Part shown: positions 24,127-30,245 of the stretch, piece by piece
Layout of the letters: each line of letters begins with the position of its first letter
Numbering within the stretch: position 1 is the first letter of the stretch
Source of the DNA: DATKMS01 sp035541735
Lineage (GTDB): Bacteria > Desulfobacterota > Binatia > HRBIN30
Direction: 5' to 3'
Length of the DNA: 30,245 nt
Assembly (NCBI GenBank): GCA_035541735.1
Contig: DATKMS010000234.1
Location: 1-30,245 of the forward strand
Program-made: the position numbers and the translations under genes
The notes under the pieces: model-generated
Told to the model about the DNA's origin: nothing
Databases searched by the model: none
Seen by the model: only the letters and a program-made list of their open reading frames with translations

Positions 24127-24812
24127 CGCGACGCACCGACGGCGCCGGCCGCCGGGTGATCCTTGTCGACCATGATCGGCCAGCCGTGCCGCCGGGCGTG
24201 ACGGCGCAGGAGGCGGTCGGGATTCACCGCGCGCGGATGGCCGACGACGTTCAGCGCCGGCAGGTCGGCAATCGAATCGCTGTAGAAGTAGCTGCGCCGC
24301 AGATCCACGCTGTGCGCCTGCGCAAACTGTTCCGCCCAGTAGCGCTTGCCGTCGCCGTAGCACAGTGGACGCACGGCATCCCCGGTGAGTCGGCCCCCCG
24401 CCACCAGCAACCGGTTGACCAGTAAGTGCTCGATGTCCAGCTCGCGCGCGAGTGGCTCCGCCACATAGTTCGTTGCACTGGACAGAATGGCTACGACGTG
24501 TCCGTTGGCACGATGCTCCACCACCTTGGCCGCCATCGCCGTAGAGATCGCCGGCCGTATGCAGGCGGCAAACCACGCGTCGCACAACTCGCGCACCTCG
24601 TCGTGCGACTGCCCGCGCACCCAGTCCGTGTAGCGCGCAAACAGGACGTCGATGTCGAGCAGGTTCAGCCGGTGCAGCAGCGTGTAGTAGAGCGGACGAA
24701 CGAGATCACGGCGCCGCACCTGCCCTTGCTGCACCAGATAACGCATGAAGAGCATCCCACTGTCGGTGGTGATCAGGGTGTGGTCGATATCGAAAAAGGC
24801 GGCGGGGCGCAT
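24123..24812 (-). CDS. HAD-IB family phosphatase (SerB-like)
   Basis: The product is 229 aa. Motif I is FDIDHTL (Asp 8 nucleophile, Asp 10). Motif II is the Ser in VAILSSATNYV, and the later motifs include GDGKRYWAEQF and SYFYSDSIADLPAL with the acidic Mg-binding residues. The helical cap lies between motifs I and II (LFARYTDWVRGQSHDEV). The family hydrolyses small phosphoesters such as phosphoserine or lipid-linked phosphates. I start at ATG 24812, 11 bases after the upstream gene; there is no clear Shine-Dalgarno there, only a CCCCATAA repeat, so coupling to the flavoprotein gene is likely. The frame is open to 25043, but that stretch overlaps the flavoprotein gene. Confidence 0.88.
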   Translation of the reverse strand: MRPAAFFDIDHTLITTDSGMLFMRYLVQQGQVRRRDLVRPLYYTLLHRLNLLDIDVLFARYTDWVRGQSHDEVRELCDAWFAACIRPAISTAMAAKVVEHRANGHVVAILSSATNYVAEPLARELDIEHLLVNRLLVAGGRLTGDAVRPLCYGDGKRYWAEQFAQAHSVDLRRSYFYSDSIADLPALNVVGHPRAVNPDRLLRRHARRHGWPIMVDKDHPAAGAVGASR

Positions 24813-24823
24813 GGGAATGGGGG

Positions 24824-26014
24824 TTATGGGGTTATGGGGCTGGATGGAAGACCGCCGCGCAGGCGCGCTGTGAGCACATCCCAGACGCTGCGTTGATCGA
24901 GGCCGTCGACGCCGTTGTACCAGCGCACCCCCAGTGCCTGGGCGCGCCGGCTGCATGCGGCGATTGCAAAACTCACGCGCCAAGCCGGCCCGTAGAACAG
25001 CCGCACCGCGGTTCCCAAGCGACGCAGCTTCCGCCCCATCCATGAGTGCGCAACGTCCCGCTGGTAGTCTGTGAAAGCGAAGTCCCCACTGGCGTACGCG
25101 CGCACGACCGCAGCGGCGGCGCGACGCCCGTACTCGAAGGCAAACGAAATGCCTTCGCCCATCAACGGATCGACGCCAGCCGCGTCACCGGCGAGCAGAA
25201 CGTCGGGCGCGCAGATGCGCGATCCTCTTGCGTACCAACGGATCGGGAACGACTGCACCTGGACCGGCGGCGCGCCCATCGCGTCCAGCTGCGCGTGCAG
25301 CAGCCGCTGCAACAGCGGCCCGGTCCCCTGCGCCGCGACGCTGTACACGCCGACATTGACATGCGGTGCATCCCCGATCAGACACGGAAACGCCCACACG
25401 TAGCCGCGCAGTCCATCGGGCACGGCGACGAAGCTGAAGTCGTACCGCGACTCGCGAAAGCCACTCCAGTCGACGGCTGCCACCGGAATATCTGCCATGA
25501 CGGCCTTGCCGATGCAGTCGCCACCGCCGGCGACCAGGCGCCGGCGGACCACGCTTCCAGAACCGTCTGCGCCGATCACGACGCGCGCGTGGTAGCTCGC
25601 ACGATCCGTGTCGATACGCACGCCGCCGGCTTCGCGCCGTAGATCCACGACCTTCTCATTCTCACGCACCTCGATGCGGCGCTGCCGGCAGGTGGTAACC
25701 AGCGACGCGTCAAAGGCGTCGCGGCGCACAACACGACAGAGTTCCCCATCGTGGTGCGCGACAGAGCGTCCGGGAATGTCGACCCGGGCGGTGCGGACTG
25801 GGACATTGGGAACCGCCAAGGGCACGTCGAGTTCGCGCAGGCACTGCAGCGTGTGAGGGATCAACCCACCAGCGCACACCTTGGGCCGCGGGTGCTGCGC
25901 TTTTTCGAGGACGAGGGCGTCGGCGGCGAGTTGCGGCTCCTGCCGCTGCAGGAACAGGGCGCAGGCGGTCCCAGCCGGGCCGGCGCCGATGATGATCAGC
26001 GGGCGACGCTCCAT
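24824..26014 (-). CDS. geranylgeranyl-reductase-family FAD-dependent oxidoreductase
   Basis: The product is 396 aa. The N-terminal FAD-binding fold has the dinucleotide motif IIIGAGPAGTACALFLQ, followed by the family signature KVCAGGLIPHTL (compare KxCGGG in geranylgeranyl reductases). VVIGADGSGSVVRRRL and the second FAD motif VLLAGDAAGVDPLMGEGISFAFEYG come later. These enzymes reduce double bonds of isoprenoid chains in quinones, lipids or pigments. The upstream gap is short. It leads a probable four-gene unit with the HAD phosphatase, the small membrane protein and the BtuF-like gene, which together suggest isoprenoid/lipid-phosphate metabolism; that link is inference. Confidence 0.92.
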   Translation of the reverse strand: MERRPLIIIGAGPAGTACALFLQRQEPQLAADALVLEKAQHPRPKVCAGGLIPHTLQCLRELDVPLAVPNVPVRTARVDIPGRSVAHHDGELCRVVRRDAFDASLVTTCRQRRIEVRENEKVVDLRREAGGVRIDTDRASYHARVVIGADGSGSVVRRRLVAGGGDCIGKAVMADIPVAAVDWSGFRESRYDFSFVAVPDGLRGYVWAFPCLIGDAPHVNVGVYSVAAQGTGPLLQRLLHAQLDAMGAPPVQVQSFPIRWYARGSRICAPDVLLAGDAAGVDPLMGEGISFAFEYGRRAAAAVVRAYASGDFAFTDYQRDVAHSWMGRKLRRLGTAVRLFYGPAWRVSFAIAACSRRAQALGVRWYNGVDGLDQRSVWDVLTARLRGGLPSSPITP

Positions 26015-26091
26015 GGGATGGAGAGTAGCGCGTCAGCAGCCGTGGGTCGACCGCCCGCGTGTCGGCGCCGGAGCCGCCCTAGGTGCGCCGC

Positions 26092-27018
26092 TCAGCCGGG
26101 GCATCCGTGTAGCGCGTGGTCCACCCCGATCACGATGTCATTGATCCTGATCACCCCGTCACCGTCGGCATCGCCGCGCTCGCAACTCGAATACTCGTCG
26201 GTTTCGAGCGTGATGTTTGCCATTGTAACCACCTCGCCGACGCTGACCTCGCCGTTGTGGTCGCAATCGCCGCTACAGGAACTCGGCATGACCGTGGGCG
26301 TCTGCGTCGGGTTCGTCGTAGGCGTGGGCGTGGGTGTGGGTCCCCCGCTGCTTGGTGTTCCGGGGAGGCACAACCCGTGACCAGCCAAGACTTGGCAGCT
26401 GCTTTCCACCGGACATTCGCCCTGGCTGGTGCACGCCGCGCCGATGTTGGCCGGCTGGCACCCCGTCGCGGGGGTGCAGGTCTCACATTGCGGAACGCAG
26501 GGCGCTGCATTCGAGTGCTCGCACTTTCCTGTGGCCGGATTGCAAGCGTCCGTGGTGCACGGATTGTTGTCGGTGTCGGGACACTGCTTTGGTTGCGGGA
26601 TGCAGGCTGCGATTGCCACTGGAGGTACACCTTGCTGCGTGCACACGGCAGTGTAGCAAGCGCCCAAGTTGGTCTCGCATGCCTGTCCGAGTTGTGCCGG
26701 GTTCGCCATGCACAGAAGTGGTGCTCCGGGGAAAGGGACAATGGGTTGACACGTGCCGCAGCCGCTGGCGCAGCTGGTTCCCTCTGGCGCCGGATCGCCC
26801 ATGCATGTGCCGTCGACGCAGTGTCCATTCACTTCGCATAGGACGTCGGAGATCAGATCGCAGCTGCCGCTGTTCAGCGGCGTTCCCTCACATGTGCCGT
26901 CTGGCATACACATGCCGTTGGTCATGCACTGATTGCCAGTGTCGCACTGCGTTCCGCGCGCCGCCGCCGCCAGGCAAGCCAGCATCGCCGCCGTTATCAC
27001 CACATTACGCGCGCGCAT
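26092..27018 (-). CDS. secreted Cys-rich protein with dockerin-like tail
   Basis: The product is 308 aa. The signal peptide is NVVITAAMLACLAAAARG. The body has repeated Cys-containing motifs of 20-40 residues (CMTNGMCMPDGTCEG, CEVNGHCVDGTCMG, DNNPCTTDACNPATGKC, CTSQGECPVESSC) like those in myxobacterial and deltaproteobacterial surface proteins. A short Thr/Pro linker (TPTPTPTTNPTQTPT) leads to the C-terminal module with two acidic loops, DCDHNGEVSVGEV and DADGDGVIRINDI. The second loop keeps a full EF-hand acid pattern, unlike its relatives in this window. ATG 27018, behind GGGAAGGGTGG, is preferred; ATG 27057 in frame is the alternative. Confidence 0.87.
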   Translation of the reverse strand: MRARNVVITAAMLACLAAAARGTQCDTGNQCMTNGMCMPDGTCEGTPLNSGSCDLISDVLCEVNGHCVDGTCMGDPAPEGTSCASGCGTCQPIVPFPGAPLLCMANPAQLGQACETNLGACYTAVCTQQGVPPVAIAACIPQPKQCPDTDNNPCTTDACNPATGKCEHSNAAPCVPQCETCTPATGCQPANIGAACTSQGECPVESSCQVLAGHGLCLPGTPSSGGPTPTPTPTTNPTQTPTVMPSSCSGDCDHNGEVSVGEVVTMANITLETDEYSSCERGDADGDGVIRINDIVIGVDHALHGCPG

Positions 27019-27070
27019 GAAACCACCCTTCCCATGGCTGACTCGATTCTGCTTCATGACATTTTCTCCC

Positions 27071-27118
27071 TCACTCTGCTCCGGACGGAGTGAATGGGAT
27101 GACGACTCCCAACGGCAT
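27071..27118 (-). CDS. possible 15-aa leader peptide
   Basis: ATG 27118 follows GGAGGAGAACG, a strong ribosome-binding site. The frame encodes MPLGVVIPFTPSGAE and stops 13 bases before the alternative start (27057) of the Cys-rich protein. It may be a leader controlling that gene, or the site may be a chance match. No attenuator hairpin is obvious. Confidence 0.3.
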   Translation of the reverse strand: MPLGVVIPFTPSGAE

Positions 27119-27293
27119 CGTTCTCCTCCGTGCTTGGTTCAGATGTCGCCGCACGGCGCACCCGTTTAGCAGTTCGATCCGCGCAAGGGAATGACATGCG
27201 TCAGGACGGCAACGGCTCCGTGGAGGCCAAAAAGACCGACATCTCCCGACGTGGGCGAGGCGGTACTGGTGTCTTGGCGTAAGTATTTTCAGA

Positions 27294-29603
27294 TCACCGG
27301 CGAACGTCCCGCGCTGCGCCGGCATTGCAGCCGGACAGGGCGTTGTTCACTGCAGTAACGAGGTCGGCCACGGTGACCGCACTCAGATGACCCGCTTCGC
27401 AGGTGGAGAGCGGCTGTTGGCCCAGGACGATGTCCACCAGGATGATGATCTCGTCGATTGTCACCGTGCCATCATCTCCGCAGTCGCCGATACAGATCAT
27501 CGGCGTCGGCGTGCTGGTTGGTGTGCCGGTCCTGGTGGGCGTCGCGACGAAGCTTGCGGTTGCTGTGGCCGTCGCGCTCGGCGTCGGTGAGCTGCTGGCT
27601 GTCGCGGTTGGGGTGCTGATCGGTGTCGACGTCGCGCTCGGGCTGGGAGTCTCTGTGGCTGTCTCGATCGATGTCGCCGTGCTGCTCGGCGTTGCCGCCA
27701 CCGTTTCGGTCGCCGTCGGCGTGACAGTAGCAGTCGCCGTCGGCGTCTCGCTTGGGGTGGCCGTGTTGCTGGCCGTGGGTGTCGGTGCCAGCGTGAACGT
27801 CGCCGCCGGACTGGGGCTCACGGTCACTGTCGCGCTCGGCGTCGCTGTAGTGCTCGGTAGTGGCGTCGCGGTGGCGCTCCCCGTGCTTGTCGCCGTCTGA
27901 GTTGGACTGGCGGTCCGGGTCTCGGTCGGCGTGGGTGTATCGCTTGGCGTTGCCGTCGGGGTGTCGGTTGGCGTCGCTGTCGGACTCGCCGTCGCGCTCG
28001 GCGTCGCGCTCGGCGTCGCACTCGGGCTCGCCGTCGCCGTCGCGGTTGCTGTCGGCGTGGCGCTGGGAGTTGGCGTCGCGGTAGCGGTCGGCGTCGGCGT
28101 GACCGTCGCACTCGGACTGGCGGTTGCGGTTTCGGTTGCTGTCGCCGTGTCGCTGGGTGTCGGGCTGGGCGTCTCGGTTGCTGTTGGCGTTGCGCTCGGC
28201 GTCGTTGTCGGCGTGTCGGTCGTGGTGGGCGTCGGAGTCGAGGTCGAGGTTGCCGTCGGTGCAACTGTCTCGGTCGCTGTCGCCGTCGCCGTGTCGGTGG
28301 CGCTGGCCGTCGCAGTTGGTGTTGGCGTGTTCGAGAACGTGCTCGTCTGGGTTGGGGTCGACGTCGACTCCGGTGTGGGAGTGCTCGTGGCAGTCACCGT
28401 TGGAGACATCGGGCTGGGCGTGGGGGTTGGCGTGCCGCAGGTATTCAGCAGGATCGATACGTTGTTCGAGTTGCCGTTGGCGACCGCAAGGTCCAGCTCG
28501 GTATCGCCATTGAAATCTGCCACGGCTAGTGAGCGTGGGAAGCTGCCAACACTGAAGTTCGTCGCCGCCCCGAAGCTACCGGTGCCGGTGCCCAACAGGA
28601 TCGAGACGTTATTGGAGTTAGCGTTGGCGACCACCAGATCCAGAGCGCCGGTCACGTTGGCAACCGCCACCGAGATCGGATTCGTCCCCGCGCTGAAGTT
28701 CGTTGCCGCCGCGAAGCTACCGGTGCCGCTCCCCAGCAGGATCGACACGCTTCCCGAGTTGCCGTTGGCCACGGCGAGGTCGAGATTACCGTTGCCATTG
28801 AAATCCCCGACCGCGACAGAGAAGGGAGTCGTACCGACGCCGAAATTCGTCGCCGTGCCGAAACTACCCGTGCCGGTGCCCAGCAGGATCGACACGCTGT
28901 TCGAGCTGGCGTTCGCCACGGCCAGGTCCAGCACATCGTCGTTGTTGAAATCCGCCGCCGCCACCGCACGCGGAAAACTCGCGACGTTGAAAGTCGTGGC
29001 GGCAGCGAAGCTGGCCGTCGTGCAGCCGGCGGTGCAGGTGTTCAACAGGACGGAGACGTTATTGGAGTTGCCGTTCGCCACCGCCAGGTCGGGCCTCTGA
29101 TCGTTGTTGAAATCGCCGACCGCGACGGACACCGGGCTCGTGCCCACGGTGAAATTCGTCGCCGCGGCAAAGCTCGGCGTCGCACAGGTGCTGCTGCAGG
29201 TGTTCAGGAGGATCGACACGTTGGCCGAGCCCTGGTTCGCAACGGCGAGGTCGGGCATGTGGTCGCCGTTGAAGTCACCGACCGCTACAGACGCCGGTGT
29301 CGTCGCGACCATGAAATTCGTCGCCGCGCCGAAGCTGCCGTTGCCGGTACCCAACAGGATCGACACCGTGCCGGAGTTGCCGTTGGCGACGGCGAGATCG
29401 AGGGTGCCGTCACCGTTGAAATCCGCCACCGCCACGGCTTGCGGATTCAGACCGACATTGAAATTCGTCGCCGCGCCGAAGCTCAGCATCCCACAGCCAA
29501 CCGCGTGCGTAACGCGCGGCGTCAACGCGATCAGCGCGAACGCGAGCAGTTTGGCTGTGTGCGAGCCACTGCGTCGCCTCTGAATGCAGCTGCCTCCGTC
29601 CAC
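27294..29603 (-). CDS. secreted FG-GAP/VCBS-repeat protein with Thr/Pro linker and dockerin-like tail
   Basis: The product is about 769 aa. After a signal peptide (AKLLAFALIALTPRVTHA) come seven FG-GAP/VCBS-type repeats of about 58 residues. Their core is SVAVGDFNGDGxLDLAVANGNS with calcium-binding Asp residues, and SILLGTGTGSFGAATNF joins the blades of a propeller; three repeats instead have a Cys pair or single Cys (NTCSSTC, NTCTAGC, NTCG). A linker of about 300 residues is made almost only of Thr, Pro, Ala and Ser. The end is CIGDCGDDGTVTIDEI...AVNNALSGC. It is probably a surface or extracellular binding protein. The start is uncertain: GTG 29603 gives a normal signal peptide; the frame is open to 29873. 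Confidence 0.87.
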   Translation of the reverse strand: MDGGSCIQRRRSGSHTAKLLAFALIALTPRVTHAVGCGMLSFGAATNFNVGLNPQAVAVADFNGDGTLDLAVANGNSGTVSILLGTGNGSFGAATNFMVATTPASVAVGDFNGDHMPDLAVANQGSANVSILLNTCSSTCATPSFAAATNFTVGTSPVSVAVGDFNNDQRPDLAVANGNSNNVSVLLNTCTAGCTTASFAAATTFNVASFPRAVAAADFNNDDVLDLAVANASSNSVSILLGTGTGSFGTATNFGVGTTPFSVAVGDFNGNGNLDLAVANGNSGSVSILLGSGTGSFAAATNFSAGTNPISVAVANVTGALDLVVANANSNNVSILLGTGTGSFGAATNFSVGSFPRSLAVADFNGDTELDLAVANGNSNNVSILLNTCGTPTPTPSPMSPTVTATSTPTPESTSTPTQTSTFSNTPTPTATASATDTATATATETVAPTATSTSTPTPTTTDTPTTTPSATPTATETPSPTPSDTATATETATASPSATVTPTPTATATPTPSATPTATATATASPSATPSATPSATASPTATPTDTPTATPSDTPTPTETRTASPTQTATSTGSATATPLPSTTATPSATVTVSPSPAATFTLAPTPTASNTATPSETPTATATVTPTATETVAATPSSTATSIETATETPSPSATSTPISTPTATASSSPTPSATATATASFVATPTRTGTPTSTPTPMICIGDCGDDGTVTIDEIIILVDIVLGQQPLSTCEAGHLSAVTVADLVTAVNNALSGCNAGAARDVRR

Positions 29604-29818
29604 CGGTCTCTCTGCTGTGGTTGGTTGCCGCCGCCTTTCTGGCACACTTTGAAGCTCTCGGACAACCCAAAAATGAGGAATTGAGCGGCACCCGTGCCCC
29701 CCGGTCGCCGCCTTACCGAGGTCAAGTTCCCGCGCGTGGTTGGACGTCGTCGCGCACGCGCGACGATTTGCGGGATCGACGGCTTGAGGATCTCGCGTAG
29801 CGCGCCAGCTTACACGCC

Positions 29819-30245
29819 TCACTCTCTTAGGAACGTCGAGAACGCCTTTGCGGACGATTGTAGCGTGACGCAATAGCTGCCCTTGAATGCCAGCGAGCCG
29901 GGTCCAACGGAGGCGACGAGCACCTCATATGCTCCTGCTTTGGGGAGCTTCGCTTCGACTTCGTCTGGCAAAGAACTCCCGTCGGAACGCCGTAAGGTCA
30001 CGCCGCGAATCCGGTCCACAAGGAGGAGCAACGCGTGGTCGCCTCTTGACGACGGACTGTCCGCTCGCAGGACGACGGTCACGTTCTCTCCAAGAGCGCC
30101 GGTGAAGGAGAACCGATCGATATCCAGCGGACGCGAGAGACGCTGACAGATCGTTTTCTCGTGCCGGGCAGGTTGCTCGCAGGCATCGCCCACTCCGTTG
30201 TGGTTTGCGTCGGCTTGGTCGGGATTCGGAACGGAGGGGCAGTTG
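29819..30245 (-). CDS. C-terminal part of thrombospondin-type-3-repeat secreted protein (cut by window edge)
   Basis: The gene enters from the right edge, so only the last 141 residues are present. They open with a type-3 thrombospondin repeat (NCPSVPNPDQADANHNGVGD, then ACE), a calcium-binding motif common in large surface proteins. The remaining 110 residues form a beta-sandwich like the bacterial pre-peptidase C-terminal (PPC) domain (DRFSFTGALGENVTVVLRAD, then AGAYEVLVASVGPGSLAFKG). No dockerin-like module follows. The open frame continues past the window edge without a start, so it should be read as 5'-truncated. Confidence 0.82.
   Translation of the reverse strand, partial: NCPSVPNPDQADANHNGVGDACEQPARHEKTICQRLSRPLDIDRFSFTGALGENVTVVLRADSPSSRGDHALLLLVDRIRGVTLRRSDGSSLPDEVEAKLPKAGAYEVLVASVGPGSLAFKGSYCVTLQSSAKAFSTFLRE

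Noticed and set aside
23882..24130. Cobalamin riboswitch upstream of the BtuF-like gene
   Set aside because: The gene starts inside the preceding coding region, leaving no leader; no B12-box-like sequence was seen.
21875..24175. 766-aa open frame on plus
   Set aside because: It runs antisense to the LLM oxidoreductase and BtuF-like genes, is Arg/His-rich and has no recognisable domain; it results from high GC in the third codon position.
24815..24840. Telomere-like GGGGTTAT repeats
   Set aside because: Only about two and a half units between adjacent genes; simple slippage is enough to explain it.
27931..29100. 389-aa Val/Gly-rich frame on plus
   Set aside because: It is the antisense reading of the Thr/Pro linker and FG-GAP repeats.

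Overview
The window is GC-rich bacterial DNA. Four secreted proteins share a C-terminal Cys-framed, dockerin-like module (GDCDGN..VTVDEL...NALxGC), three of them after long Thr/Pro-rich linkers. Together with an LLM-class flavin oxidoreductase and a geranylgeranyl-reductase-type flavoprotein, this suggests an uncultivated deltaproteobacterial-type lineage such as Binatota/Desulfobacterota. That placement is inference, since no rRNA or marker gene is present.

Region 1 (1-9956) is a Russian-doll mobile locus. An IS21-family insertion sequence spans 766-9956, has multiple terminal repeats at both ends and is bracketed by a 5-bp target duplication (CGGGG). Its istB is split exactly at the Walker A codons by a 2,634-bp element with a large serine recombinase and two small accessory ORFs. 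Its istA is split at the codons of the second catalytic Asp (VPDN motif) by a 3,524-bp RIT (recombinase-in-trio) element with three overlapping tyrosine recombinase genes and 23-bp perfect inverted repeats. Both host frames can be rebuilt by removing the inserts (IstA about 522 aa, IstB 257 aa). Two features look new. First, the serine-recombinase element has a ribosome-binding site and ATG at its extreme right end that would join in frame to its start-less first ORF only when the element is a circle. Second, the ends of the RIT element would join in the circle as a near-perfect 78-bp palindrome around a 6-bp centre.

Region 2 (9957-12752) holds three plus-strand cell-envelope genes: a PEGA/SHOCT lipoprotein, a small three-helix membrane protein and a second lipoprotein. 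It ends at the 5' half of a tRNA-Arg(CCU) gene broken right after the anticodon loop, which looks like an integration scar; gene orientation flips there.

Region 3 (12961-30245) is entirely on the minus strand. It contains a beta-helix surface protein, a cytoplasmic GH13 glycosidase, a secreted propeller-like protein, a frameshifted response-regulator pseudogene, a small MITE-like repeat, a hypothetical protein, a Cys-rich lipoprotein and an LLM-family oxidoreductase. A tightly packed four-gene unit follows (geranylgeranyl-reductase-like flavoprotein, HAD-IB phosphatase, one-helix membrane protein, BtuF-like cobalamin-binding protein). Last come a Cys-rich secreted protein, an FG-GAP/VCBS repeat protein and the C-terminal part of a thrombospondin-type-3-repeat protein cut by the window edge.
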